From: Neckera pumila | Taxonomy: Eukaryota; Streptophyta; Bryopsida; Hypnales; Neckeraceae | Assembly: GCA_963969595.1 (NCBI GenBank) | Contig: OZ018408.1 | Coordinates: 47,865,022 to 47,929,021 of the forward strand | DNA: 64,000 nt | Reading direction: 5' to 3' | Part shown: piece by piece, positions 47,290 to 59,539 of the stretch | Layout of the letters: the number at the start of each line of letters is the position of its first letter | Numbering within the stretch: the first letter of the stretch is position 1 | Notes under the pieces: model-generated | The model's database searches: none | Told to the model about the DNA's origin: nothing | Seen by the model: only the letters and a program-made list of their open reading frames with translations | Program-made: the position numbers and the translations under genes

Positions 47290-50200
47290 ATGGCGGAAGA
47301 AGCATTTGGAAGTCCAATGGTTTTCAATGCAGTGGGCACCACGGTGGTTGCAACAGAGCAAAAAAGTATAGGAGAAAGATTGGCGCGTGTGGTACGGGGA
47401 AGACTTTTCGAACAAGAAGAGTGTGCACCTGTGGATGGAGAACCGCAGTCTATGAATGGCATGGTCCAACTTCTTGGGGATGAAGGACGTATTGTCGGAG
47501 TTGGCGTGCTGGATACCAATTTTGCATGCGGTGATGAACTTCACTACATGAAATTACGTCCTTTTGAAATTGCGGTTCTTATAACACGTGCTGTACAGGA
47601 AACAGAATCACTACAAGGGAGCAGTGTCAATTCGGACATTTTTTTGTCAATTTTTTGTCAATTTGGACATTATTTTGTCAATTTTCTGTCAATTCGGACA
47701 TTTTTTTGATAGGATTCTGTCAATTCGGACATTTTAGTCAATTAGGACGTGTCAATTCGGACACTGTTTTCTTGTAGTGAATGGGTTGGGAAGTTGGTAG
47801 GAAAAACTATAGGAGATTGTGTAGGTGAAGTTATACGTTGGCGTCGTGCTTCAGTTCGTCATGCAATTCCCTCCGAGGTGAGAACGACAACAACAAATGC
47901 AAGGGAGGGGTAGAATTTTTGTTTTCCTCCAGTTTCTGCATCGGTTTTTTATTTTCATGATGTGGATGACAATCCAAGCACATCCGATTTCACGCCACCA
48001 AGTCCAGGTGGAGGAAGCACAGCTGAAGGAAGTTCTCCTCTGACACAATCCTCTGAAGGCAACACTGGTTACACTGCGGATTTTACAAGAAGTGAAGGAC
48101 TGCTTGAGCATGCTTCGAGGAGGAGGTATTCAATGGCAAATCGAAGGGCGAGGGTGAGAAGTCCGAGGGAGAGGGGGGAGTCTACTAGTCAGAAAGTTAC
48201 TCTTGACAGTGTTATGTGTGTGAAGGAGAGAGGAGCATGTAAACGTAATTGTTTGCGTGATGTAGACGCAAAATATGTATTGGACCAACGATATATGGCC
48301 TGGGGCAGAAGTACAAAGCACGCGCGACTTGGATAATGCAAATGCTTAATGCCTTTTACACTCGCACGGAGGGTCCAATGAGAGACAAGTACGTGACAAA
48401 ACTAGATGGCATAGTTGTGTGCAATGCATGCTACGCCACGGCGTTGGATTATTCTCAGAGGCGTTTGAAGCAATTGAAGACAGCACATGTTGTATATGGC
48501 AGAGTGGCAGCTATTCATGGAAACAGGTGCCAGCAGAGGGAAAGTGCAAAAATGTCAGTAGCTAGAAAAAGCCTCAACGTTTTTTTCAACGAAGCAAGAT
48601 GTCAACAACCCCATCGTTCAATTCGCAGGAAAATGGACAATGCGGTGCTACCACTAATTCTGCTGCCAATGAATATGAGCAAGTTGGACGTTTTTCAATA
48701 TGTGAATAAAGAAGTGAAGAAACTAGTAGATGGGTCGGAGTGGTCGATGACTTCGTTTTGTCGACTCTGGTGGAAGGAATTTCCGCATGTGCAAATCCCA
48801 CCGTTCTCTCGGTTTTCAAAGTGCTATCATTGTTGGGAGTATAAGTGGGATGGAATCCACCATGAATGCAGTCGCGAAGATGAAGATAAAAGAGCTGTAC
48901 GTGCTATACATTCGATATCAAATGGAAGAGAGGCGAGATTATTGGTTGTTCAAGAGGTCCGCGATGATCACTCCAGACTTTTTCATGTGTTTGATTGTGG
49001 ACGGTATGGATCAAAACACGACCATTATACCAAAGATGAGGCAGACTGTGAAGAACATTGAATCTCGATTTGTGAAGACTCATTTATGTGGTGTACTTGT
49101 ACATGGTATCGGCTTGTATGCAGACGTGTGGATAGATGCTCACCACAAACATGATAGCAATCAAGTTGTAACGTCGGTGATGGACGTCATATGCGACGTG
49201 AAACGAAGGAAGGGGTCATTGCCACCAACGTTGAGGATTCAAGCGGATAACACCACGAGGGTGAACAAGAATGCCTACATGTTTGCCATGTGTGCTGCAC
49301 TAGTTGGTCTTGGTTTTTTCAAGGAAGTGCATCTTTGTTTTTTGATAGTGGGCCACACACATGAGGACATTGATCAGAGATTCAGTGTGATTTCAAATGT
49401 ATTGAAGAGGAGAGACATAGACACTTTGACAGAGATGTTGCAACTAGTGGAGAAGGGAACGTTGTACACAGAGGCTTTTGTAAGTGCTTGCAAGCTTGAG
49501 CACATTTGCGATTGGAAGGCATTTATCACACCTCATTTACTATGAGGAGGGGGATCACTGACGGGCATCACATTTCCGCACCATATGAGGTTTTACGTAG
49601 ACAATGGATTGGTCCGTATGCAACACAAGCATTTTTGCACAGATGAGTGAGGCCCAACGAGAGGGCATTTGTGTTTGAACTCACTACCGAGCGTAGCAGA
49701 GAAACCGGACCTCGCGGAGGTATTTGCAGCTGATCAAAGGGAATTGAAAGCATTGGACGAGTTCATTGCATACAAGAAGAAGATGATAGAGAGAGGCTTC
49801 AACTCGATCAGGATCATAGAAGTGGTGGACGAAATAGAACAATTCAAGGAGTATTTGGAGGAATTTCCACAACGAAATAGAGAAGGCATCCGTGATTTAC
49901 CATTTTGGCCTAGCGATGTCTTGAACCAAAACATGGACAATGGAACTGTTCCTGACGTGGAAAGAGGTACAATTCCAAGTGCAGTTGCTGATGAGGATGG
50001 AAATAGAATGGAGAGTGCAACAGTTGACAGGATCATGGCGACAATGCCAAATCCTGAGAGGAGGGGGTATTTCGGACCCTACAGAGATAGACCTGCACAA
50101 GCAACATCACAAAGAGTGACTGGGGGGAGGATTCGAAGCAGAAGGAATGAAGTTATACCAGAGCTACGACAAGATGCAGAGGAAGATCCGTTTCCTCCAT

Positions 50201-50674
50201 TCAATCCAGAGAATGACGTTGTTGTAGGGCAATATGTAGCCCTTACCGTAGAACTAGCGGAAGTAAGAAGAGGAGTACCCTTTTTTTTTAGGGAAGGTGC
50301 TAGAATTCGGCCAAGAGACGTGGGCCTCGAAGATGAAGGTCCTGTGGTATTGGCCTACTGTGAGACCTGGAGCACATGATGAAGCAGGTAGTAACCGAGT
50401 GAGGTACACAAATTGTATGGAGTCAACATGGGAACCGTCTGGTGAGATGTTGGGCTGGACTGAGAAGGAAGCCGCTATATATTCATGGACGGATGTCCCT
50501 TGTCGAGGGAGAAGTGGTGTTGTTATAGGTTCCAAGATTACAGTGTATGGCGTACAAATAGAGGAGACAGTGATCATTCCACCGGAGGCTAAAGCGCATC
50601 TTCTGGAATACATGGCAATGCAGATGGAGAACCTAGATGACGTACGTCTGCAGAATGATTTGAATATGTATTAG
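47290..50674 (+). pseudogene. DUF7869-like (DDE-type) transposase gene of the giant element, decayed
   Basis: The first exon starts MAEEAFGSPMVFNAVG (47290). Next comes a Ser-rich linker, then a Cys region (VKERGACKRNCLRDV, KLDGIVVCNACYATAL), a basic region, and a catalytic-looking core: LIVDGMDQNT (about 48996), RIQADNTTRVNKN (about 49234) and VGHTHEDIDQRFS (about 49353). These three acidic blocks and the GHTHEDID signature are typical of DUF7869 proteins, which look like RNase H-fold transposases. The C-terminal part (KMKVLWYWP, ...SWTDVPC...VIGS) completes the usual family layout. Damage: a 171-bp CACTA MITE at 47609, frameshifts near 48335 and 48870 and at the T-run 50281-50288, and stops TGA at 49543-49545 and 49648-49650. 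It would cut and join the element ends when intact. Confidence 0.8.
47609..47779. mobile_element. 171-bp CACTA MITE inside the transposase gene
   Basis: Ends CACTACAAGGGAGCAGTGTC and (complement) CACTACAAGAAAACAGTGTC, with a 3-bp AAT duplication at 47606-47608 and 47780-47782. The inside is made of GTCAATTCGGACATTTT repeats. Taking out the element and one AAT restores an open frame across the site (ETE followed by WVGKLVGKT). Confidence 0.93.
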
Positions 50675-50953
50675 TGAAGTATGATATTATGTAGTGCTCT
50701 TTGACCTTGTAGTTGTAGGTATGTAGAAGTACTTGAGTGTGAAGCGCAGAGTAATATGTCTTCAAAGTAGTGTGGAGTGAAAAGTGTGAAAGGTTTTCAT
50801 GAAATATTTATAAAAAATAGAGTGTTTGACAACTTTTCACCAAGCAATTTCTCCTAGTGAGAGCAAATGATGTTTTCAGTAATCCCTCCCCCCCTCAACA
50901 TTTGAGACTATCCATTTTAGATGCCGTACTAGCCAAGTGCAATGTTGCAAACC
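50675..50953. other. Right subterminal region of the giant element
   Basis: The short stretch after the transposase-like gene includes a CCAAGTGC word at 50934-50941, which repeats the core found in the terminal repeat. Confidence 0.5.
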
Positions 50954-50986
50954 CCAAGTGCAAGAATGTCTAATTCTGTGTTTTGA
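50934..50986. repeat. Right end: terminal repeat and TTGA target duplication
   Basis: The terminal repeat is 50954-50982, followed by TTGA at 50983-50986. Two CCAAGTGC words (50934-50941 and 50954-50961) lie in direct orientation, against the palindromic pair at the left end. Confidence 0.85.
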
Positions 50987-52030
50987 TTTTTTTTAAACTT
51001 TTCAACATGTGAATATTTCATATCTTGAAAATATACTACTTGATCTTTCTAAAATACTTTACAGTTTCTAATATGATAGACTTTTGAGTGAGTTGTAGCA
51101 ATTTGAAATCTCTAATTTGTATAAGTTTTCAACTTTGAAGTACAACCATTTATGTAAACTTATTGAAGGTGATTTGTAGGAGAAGATGAAGCCCTTCAAA
51201 TGTATTTCATACTCTAATGATTTCAAGAGTCAATGCAATAAAAATTATGAAAAAAATGCTAAATAAACATTAAATTCAATTGAATGTCACAAAACAAAGT
51301 AATCTCTTGTCTAAGAAAGCGCAAGTATAGGAAATGATTACTAACAATTCATAAAAATCATAAAAGGAACATTATAAAATAAAAGACAAAAACATTATAA
51401 AAATAAAAGTATGAAAATACAAATTTGTTATTGTAAGCATTGCATCTATTGGCTAGTTGTAGAAGACAAACCAATGCAATTGATATTAGTAAAATTTACA
51501 AAGTTCCATTGCAAACATTGTTGTAGTTGTATCATTGTAGTACCAATGCAGATAGAATGCAATCTATACCTTAAATTAGGTTGATTGCTTTTTTCATTTG
51601 TTATGCTGAGATCTAAGAAATGGTGAGTCTCCCGGCTGCATTTTTGGTACCATTGAGAAGCTCTTTGCGAGGAGGGGTGCACAAACTTTGTTTCGTAACG
51701 TTTGAACTTACGGTGTGAAAGTTATGGCTTTTTGAATTATTTTGAGATAAATAAATTCCACTATCTTTTATTTTGGGAAAACATAACTTTCACATTGCAT
51801 GTCAAAATGCCATGAAACAAAGTCTTTGCACCCCTTTGTGCATAAATCTTTCTATTTCAAATGATTAAATTTCAATTTTTTATAAATTTTAAAACTTCAA
51901 AATAACTTTTACTTTTATTTTAATTTTGGCAATAATACAGGGCACACTAGTATTCTATTTAATAAAATGAGTGCAAAGTTATTCAAATGAAAGTAATTTG
52001 CATTGCAAAATCTATTGTTGCCTTTGTACA

Positions 52031-52240
52031 GCAGAACCTCCCTAACTCATTCCTCTAACTCTTTAAGCTAATGTTGTTAGATTGGTCCCGAACTTGTCCC
52101 CAATATATAGGTTTTGACTAAAAATGACCATCCAAAAACAAATAAACCTCTCTAAGCTAATCTTGTCAAACTAGTCATGGACCTATTGCTTTAGAGAGGT
52201 TCTATCGTTTTAGAGAGGTTCTATCGTACTCTAGTGTAAG
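52031..52240. mobile_element. MITE of the GAACCTCT type, longer right-arm version
   Basis: It opens with TACAGCAGAACCTCCCTAAC and closes with a repeated TAGAGAGGTTCTATCG word (twice, near 52194 and 52210). It corresponds to the 90-bp MITE at 10282-10371. Confidence 0.6.
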
Positions 52241-53052
52241 GTAGAAGGTCCATAAAGCGATCTTCTAAACGTTAAAACTGAATTTTGGGGAAGGGAAAAC
52301 ATCTTGAAATATTATTTTGTAAATTTCCCTTGAAAGACAAGACGAAATGGCATATGGACATAAAATTTGGGCAACTCACTACGAATGGAAATTTTTTTTT
52401 TTTTGGGCAGCTCACTACGAATGGAAATTTTATTTATTTTCTTTGAAAATTTCACACAATGTGTGCCCGAGGAGTACCTTTAAGGCCCAACAATTTTCAA
52501 AACTTTTGACTACATGGTTAAAAAGTTAATATTGGATGATATGTCATTTTCAACAATCGGCGAGCAGCTCAAAAAATTCTGAAAAATCACTTTTTAAGAA
52601 AATAAAAATTTGAAATGGTTCTTTAGATTTATATATACGCATGAAGCTTTGAATTATTCTATTTAGATTTATGAGATAAAAATTATGAGGTGTTCTAGTT
52701 TGCGGGCAGTTATAGGTTCCCTACTCTAGAATAAACTTAGAAGTCCTTTATCTAATTCACTTTTTAATATTTTTTGAAAAAATAAAAGCATAGGATGTAT
52801 GTTATTTACTACAACATTATGACTGTTGGGATTGAAATTTTTTTATTCCATAATTAAGTTCTTAACAATTTCGTGTTTTGAATCATTCTCTACTTCTTTT
52901 TACAACCTATTTTTTTCCTATATGTTGTACAATTTCAAATGATCTCAATTTTTCAAGCATATATCCAACTTGCTTTGAAGAATGAATCCAAGGAGTAACC
53001 ACCATTTTGGACATTTTTTCATTTAAATATGACCTTGTGAAGTGCAACTGCC
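52241..53052. other. Right-arm insertion, no gene recognised
   Basis: AT-rich sequence with a tandem GCAACTCACTACGAATGGAAATTTT-like word (first 20 bases GCAACTCACTACGAATGGAA) near 52372 and 52410. No counterpart in the left arm. Confidence 0.45.
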
Positions 53053-53523
53053 CAGATTTCTGCAGGGCCAAAAAACGGGTTTTTGTCAGTCCAAATGCTA
53101 ATATCTTGCAGTCTACAAAGTGAAAAATTCTGAAATTTTTTCTACATATTCTCGAATAAGTTTACTACAAGATCCTATGGTTATATGTGTCCAAAAATGT
53201 TTGTTTGTTTTTTTTTCTGAAATTTGATACTTGTACTAGAAATGGCAGTTTTGCAGTGCTTTTGGTGAAAACATAGTCTCCGACCTTTTTGGGTTAAAGT
53301 TTTTGTGAGGGTTTTTTTCTGCCCGCCGAACTAAAATTTGGAGTTTTTCTACCATAACTTTTGCTACCAAGCACCGATTGAAATAAAAATTACATTTTCG
53401 GAAAGCTAATGTGATTCTCTATCTTCACAAAAAAAAATTCAGAAAATTACAACAAATATTGAGACCATAGGAGCCTGCCCAAAATCCATTTTGTCCTCCG
53501 AAGGGACAATGGGCCTTTAGGGG
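53053..53523. mobile_element. TTAA-type element, copy C (composite or rearranged)
   Basis: The right end reads GGGACAATGGGCCTTTAGGG before TTAA (53524-53527), as in copies A and B. A second end of the opposite type lies inside, at CGACCTTTTTGGGTTAAAG (53281-53299), so two ends meet back to back. The left limit is not clear. Confidence 0.5.
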
Positions 53524-54229
53524 TTAAGACATATACTTATGTTATAGATTCCCATTCTAATGAAGGTTAAAAATTTGGCTAGTATTAAGTCAGCACTCTA
53601 GCATATTGGGTATGTTTACTTTAGATCTACAAGGAGTCTAAAGATTCACACAATTCTAGAGCTACCACACGTCCAGTACTTTATACAAGCTTGTCTTGTT
53701 CTTAGACTTGTTTGTAGGACTGCATAACATTCAGTAGCTCTACAATGATGGTGTGGTATATTCCACACCCCAACAGTGTTCATCAGTAGCTACTGATGAA
53801 TTGGACAGGTGGAGGATGTAGAAGCACACCATCACTGTAGAATAAAGGCAATATCAACACATGCTACTGAATGTTATGTGAAACCAAACGTACAGTACGT
53901 GTGCTTGAAATATTCGCATTATCAATAATTAATGCGTCAAAGATCGATTGATACTTGGTCCGTCCATTCCAATTCCATGGATTTCCCAGTTTTTCATTGA
54001 AGGTAAGCTTAAATTGCTGCACATATTCAGCCATGGCGCTTGGCAAAGCAAAGACTGTGCACAGCGTGGGAGCAAGTTCAGTAATATAATTCCTCCGCCA
54101 TCGCCATCCTAGCTAGCTCAGTCTACGACAATGTGCACAGAGTTAGCTAGAGTCTTGCTCAAGCCTTCCCAGGTGCTTGTGGAGGGCCTCCAATCCCCAT
54201 TGCCAGCTTTGACTTGACTCTGCTGCAAA

Positions 54230-56959
54230 ATGGAGGTGCAGTTGCTGTTTGCGTTGCTTATTTTGCTGTTGATCCTCGCTCCTCCTCAGCTGCAATGTAC
54301 CGGACAAGGTGAGGTTTTCTCTGATGGAATGATCCAGATTGGAGCTCGGGATCGACCGGCTGAAACTCAAAGGTATATTTTTCCACTTGCCCTTGCATTG
54401 GTTGCCATAGCTTTTCTTTGTATCTTGCAAAGGTTTTCTGTGTATCCTACTGCACTCTTCCAAGTCCCCCATTTTCGATCAGTATTGTCATTGATGTCCT
54501 CTCCTGTTTTCATGGATTATACAGTGCATGTTTAGTTGGTACGTAAGTCCAACCAGTATCTCGATGTCACTAGTGCGAATCCAGTATTGAAACAATTAAT
54601 TGATATCGTATTGAAAATACGAACACTGGGATGTTGATGCCATCGTCATTTACTTGCACCTTAATAGTCTTGCGACTGCTGTATTAGTTGCTCTAGTCTA
54701 TATTTGCAAGCTAATCAGGAAAGAGTAATGAGCTCTCTTACGATATCTCTGGTTTTGGCTCTGATTTTGCGCATGAAGACTAATCTCCTGCCACGTTTAG
54801 CTTGACACTGATCTCCATTTCTATCAATCTATTTGTTCTTCGCAGCCTTGGCTACTCCCTTTTGCTTTTGGTCATCATCATATTGTTGGTAACCCTAAAC
54901 CTATGCTAATTTCTTGCAAGTAAAACATTCATTTGCAATACTTCTGGCCATGGTTTACTTCTAGATATTTGCAATGATTCTGTAGCAATAGTTTGCACTG
55001 GCTCCACAATGCTCATGTTCTTCTACGCGTTTTGCAATGGTCTTTTGACTTGCTGCAACGATTATCTCAAATTCCCATCACCTTGTGTTCATTCCAAACC
55101 CGTTGCAAAAATGTATTGCACATGGCTCTTTTCCAACTAGTGCTTGTTTGGGTTATTTGCTGAGAACGCCAATTTGTTGTACGTGTAGAGAAAAGGTAGT
55201 TCGTCGAGAACTGGCCGAGTGCCAAACGGGGAACTCCATTGACGATTGCTGGCAATGCGACAGCGCCTGGGAAACCCACCGCCAGTCTCTCGCCGACTGT
55301 GCAATAGGGTTCGGGCGAAACGCGATCGGAGGCAAAGAAGGCTCGCTCTACGTCGTCACGGACAACAGCGACGACGACGTCGTGAACTCGGCACCGTATG
55401 CTGGGCCATCATCCAAAGCGAGCCTCTGTGGATCATCTTCTCCCAAAACACTTGCATCAAGCTCAAGCAGGAGCTGATTATGAACAGCCACAAGACCATC
55501 AATGGGAGAGGCTTCAACGTGCAGATCGCTAGGGGAGCGGGGATCACGATCCAAGACGTCTTGAATGTGATCATTCACGGCGTGAAGATGTTTGATCTGG
55601 TGCCGACTGGGCCGGCCATGGTGAGAGACTTGCCGTCACATTTCGGCCATCGGCTCGAATGGGAGTGCTGTCAGTCTCTTCGGCGCAACAAATGTGTGGT
55701 TGGATCATTGGTATTTGGCGCATTGTACCACAAATGTGGTTAGTGCTATTGAAGCGTCGACGTTCATTACTGTTTCGAATTGCTACTTCACTGACCACAA
55801 CATGGTTAGGACCTGAGTTCACCCTACCACCACGCGCAGTTCCTTTTTTTTGAGGCTTGAATGATTGATAATAGACATATGCCATTCTTTTCCGTAATTG
55901 CTTTCTTGTTCCACTAGTGCAAATCCATGTTGCTAATAGAAAAAACTTTTGAAAATCACAACATGAGGATGTTGTTGTTTTCAAACAATTTCGTTCTTAG
56001 TCATAGTGGCATGGGACTATAACAGTCATATGTAGTTCTTTTCTTTAGCTGAACCTTTCGTTAGCTGAATGTTTCTTTATGGTTCCACTAGTACAAACCC
56101 TTGTTGAAACAACATTGAAAATCACAACGTAAGGATGCTGTTGCTTTCAACCTGATTCACTTGTAATCGTAGAGTGGCATGGCATTTTTTGAGTACAAAT
56201 TAATTCCACTACGTTTTTCTGAGCCAAAAGAAGTGACCTAGAACTCTGACATTCTCTGAGAGGACTTATTGGCTTGAGCTCTCACTTGTTCAGATTGAGC
56301 TCCACTTTGCAAAACTAGATGCTCGTGTTTCCTTTTCATTCATGACAATTCCAAAGGTGCTTAGCAAGGGTTGATGAGATTTTAGGGTTTGCACTAGTGA
56401 TTTGCAGTACTTTTGGAGTACTTTTGGAAAGTCAAGGCTTATCATTGGGTTAAAGATATATCTTATTGTGGGAAGTTTTGACAAAGAATCATTCTCTGGT
56501 TTAAAAGCTCATTATGGCATCAATGCAGAGATAGCCTTGCTATGATCCCATTAGGATAGAATTGAAAGTCAAGCATGTCAAAATGCAAAAACACAACTAG
56601 AATTGTTGTATACAAAAGATCATGTACAATAATAATTTATGTATCAATGGTGTGTGTCATTGATTCAGGTCATGCTCTTTGGCGCGCATCCAGAGGACAC
56701 CTTTGACTCCGTGATGCAGGTCACAATGGTGTATAATCACTTTGAAACAGGGCTACGCTTCTCTTCCAAGCCATCAGCTTCTCCACCAAGCCATCCTCCG
56801 CGGTGGAATCCGTCATTGCTAACGCTGGCCCGTTTCAATGTAGACCTGAGTTACTGCCAATTTTCTCAAACCCTCTCACCTCTCATTCAGAGATTCCACA
56901 TGCTTTGCAAGTGGAATATGAAACGTGCAAGTAGAGCTTTGTTAGGAGAATATCCATGA
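54230..56959 (+). pseudogene. Pectate lyase (family PL1) pseudogene, right-arm copy
   Basis: Exon 1, 54230-54308 (signal peptide MEVQLLFALLIL, donor AAG|GTGAGG). Exon 2 from about 55185 has [25 protein letters not shown] and [10 protein letters not shown]. The third part (56665-56750) has [13 protein letters not shown], then joins almost directly to the C-terminal tail around 56760. The region coding for QRMPR, the FHF..NNDY block and WNWRS is therefore deleted relative to the left copy. The two frameshifts in exon 2 are the same as in the left copy, and the protein readings there are identical. Non-functional. Confidence 0.88.
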
Positions 56960-57529
56960 CAACTCGTGACAGCAGGGATGAAGGATGTTATCTCCGTAAC
57001 AAGGCTTTATTTATTATTTCCAAGTGACCACATATGACCTCAATGGTGGGATCTTGTTCAATCGTACTCCATCAATGGTCAAAAAAGTCTGAAAAGAAGG
57101 ATACCACGAAGTTGATACAGGATATGGGAACTAAAGTAGGGAAGTCTCTCAGCTTTAGAGGATTAGAATTGATAATGCTAACGTTTGTAATTGAGCTCAG
57201 GACTTGCTGAAGAATATGGTTTAGAAGATATGCCACTAATGAGATACCAGTGCCCAAATTTACCCTTAAAGTCGAAGTGTGGTGTTTAGTTTTGAAGTCT
57301 GAATCTGACAATGATGACCTCTTAGCATAATTAAAATCAACTACTGAAAACTTGAAGATAGGACAAACAGAACGTTGTCTTTGAAATACCCAAATTGGAT
57401 TTTGCAAATTAGGTACCAAAGTAAAATTTGGAACGATTAGGTTTTGATAGTATGTTTATAATACCATTTTGCATTGGTATTACGTCTGGTAGCAGCAATC
57501 AAGCCAACAACAATATAAAATAATTTGCA

Positions 57530-58736
57530 ATAGTTTGTTAGAACGAACCTCACCACTTGGTAGCTTGGTTGGCATTTTCTTGCAAATTATGCTAAAAGGA
57601 CAAATTTATGTGTCCACCAACAAGGTCTCTGACATTGAATGCGTTTTATGCAGGGATACTTATCATGTGACGTGGGAACGCCCAATTCTTACGGTGGAGG
57701 GGCAAGTGGTTCCAACGTATCATCAGGAGGTTCACCAAGATGGTATTCTACTGGGAATCAGAACTCTTGAGTCTCTCTTTTGGTCACGTTATTCTCTATC
57801 ATTTTAAGCATGCTTGGTATTCAGTGCCATGGCAAGTATGTGGTGTCAAATTAGAGGCATTGTGAAACTCATATTTTTGAAACATTAAAAATTGCCGAAA
57901 AGAAAAATGGCTCCAATGTGTCGTTTGAAATATTTCTATGCATGGTGGACTTCTTGTCTTGATACATGTTCAGGTATCTTGCAATTTCATGGAGCCAGCT
58001 GCATAACATTCTTGAAAGGAGCTCTTGGGACCTTTAGTCCATTTGGATATCAAAGGACAAATCAAGATATTCATGTGTGCAGAGATCCCCCGACCATCTT
58101 TGTTCTTTGCCATGCAAGCTCTTTCATCGTCGATTGAATTTTAAAGGAGATGAAAGTCCATAACATCAATCACTTTTTTAGTGCTCCTGGATTTGCACTC
58201 ATGAGCATGAGCAATTACATGTTTAACTCCATTATGAACCACAATTGAATGGATCCACATCGCATCTAGTTCTTAGTACTCCGTATATATTATCAGATGA
58301 ACCGCAAGAAGATTTGCACTCAAAGAACAACGTAAGAACTGTGCAACAACTTACTAGGTTGTCCAATAAATTGGCGGAGATTTTATGATTGGCACTGATT
58401 TGCAAGAAGCGAGAAGTGTGCAATTGCTAATGTGAATGGCTATTCCAACAAACTTATCTAACGCATCTTCCTTAGGATTGATTCTATGAAAGTAGCCAGG
58501 ACCGGAGCTTATTTTATCTTGGACGTCGTCGTTTGAAACAATACTTACTGGGTAAGAAAACACAAGTTCTTGATGTTCTGGAAGATATTAAGACGGTCAA
58601 CAAGCATGAAGGCAATTATCCAATGTGTACAAATGAAAGATGTTCATGCCTAATCAATATAGCATACCGAAAAGATGAGCATACCACGAAGTACTCCACG
58701 TCCCACGTTCAAGAAATACCTCTGCAAGTGATATAA
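57530..58736 (+). CDS. Unrecognised multi-exon gene, right-arm copy
   Basis: Counterpart of 4720-3443: pieces at about 57535-57805 (VSDIECVLCRDTYHV, HQEVHQDG), 57892-58090 (ILQFHGASCITFLKGAL) and 58540-58736 (GKKTQVLDVLEDIKT to IPLQVI). About three quarters of residues agree with the left copy, clearly less than in the near-identical core of the arms. Splice sites unsettled; family unknown. Confidence 0.42.
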
Positions 58737-59539
58737 GCAGCCGCAGCAGGAAACTGCGGACATCGCTAGGGTTCTGTAAAGTTTATTCAGTTTTCAACCT
58801 CTCTACAAATAACGTCCGGCGCATCCAAAAATCCGATCCACAAATCCTCACAAGCCAATACACCGCATAGGAACCGTAAAAACAAAGCTATCTATTTCTG
58901 TACAAAGAGGTAGACAATAATCCTCCATGGAAGAATTGCACCTGCACTGTCGAAATCTGAAAAAACAAAAGGAAAGATGGTGAATGGAAGCATGCTGTAA
59001 GTCTCTTGCAAAAAAGATGCAAACAACGATCCGCCATGGAAGAATTCGATCTGCACGTGCAATGTGGAAATTGGAGAAAACAAACAGGACGATGGTGAGT
59101 GGGACCCTCTAGCTTGAACAAGATTGAGGCACCACACCAACAAGGGATTGAGAACTGCAACTGCAACATGGAATATCAAAAGCAAAGACCACCACACATG
59201 GTGTTCCTCCCACCATGGAACAACTACAACTGCAATATGGAATACGTGAGAAACCCAAAATCAAAGATTACCACATACGGAGTTCCTCCCACAATGAAAC
59301 AATTGCAACTTGCAAATTTTACAATTGCAAATTTTGGCAACGAGGCTTGTAAATACCTTCCCTACGAAATGAGCAAAACATTATGTACAAAAAAATGCAT
59401 CAAGAATCACTGTTCATCAATGATGCGCCTTCCTAGACTATCAAAACTTTCTAGACTATACAACCTTTCTAGACCACCTGACTTTGTCCCAACTGAAACT
59501 GGGAGGTTACATCAATCTCAAAGCAAGAAAACTCACTTA

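Larger units (their letters stand above)
30076..50982. mobile_element. Giant (20.9-kb) DNA transposon with DUF7869-like transposase gene
   Basis: Terminal inverted repeats of 29 bp at 30076-30104 and 50954-50982 match at 27 positions, starting AACACAAAATTAGAC and AACACAGAATTAGAC. A 4-bp TTGA is duplicated at 30072-30075 and 50983-50986. The homologous left arm has the empty site at 11402-11405 (TTGT on the matching strand), with its flanks joined. Two gene blocks read outward to the ends: a transposase-like gene on the right (plus strand) and a long coding region of unknown role on the left (minus strand). The middle is AT-rich with candidate exons and other insertions. Both main coding regions carry nonsense codons and frameshifts, so this copy is inactive. 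I do not know the superfamily; a 4-bp target is shared with Sola-type elements, but the protein does not let me assign it. Confidence 0.88.
50983..59330. repeat. Right arm of the large inverted duplication
   Basis: Inverted counterpart of about 11400-2750. Between 52.2 and 53.7 kb it carries sequence absent from the left arm (TTAA-type elements and neighbours). It lacks about 1.35 kb of the pectate lyase region that the left arm has. Confidence 0.93.

Noticed and set aside
47640..47765. Repeated GTCAATTCGGACATTTT words that look like an array of repeats and spacers
   Set aside because: They lie inside a CACTA MITE with inverted ends and a 3-bp duplication. Spacing is irregular, there are no unique spacers, and the genome is a plant's.
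54143..54472. Minus-strand frame of 109 codons in the right arm
   Set aside because: It is the antisense shadow of pectate lyase exon 1 and its flanks, also present in the left arm.
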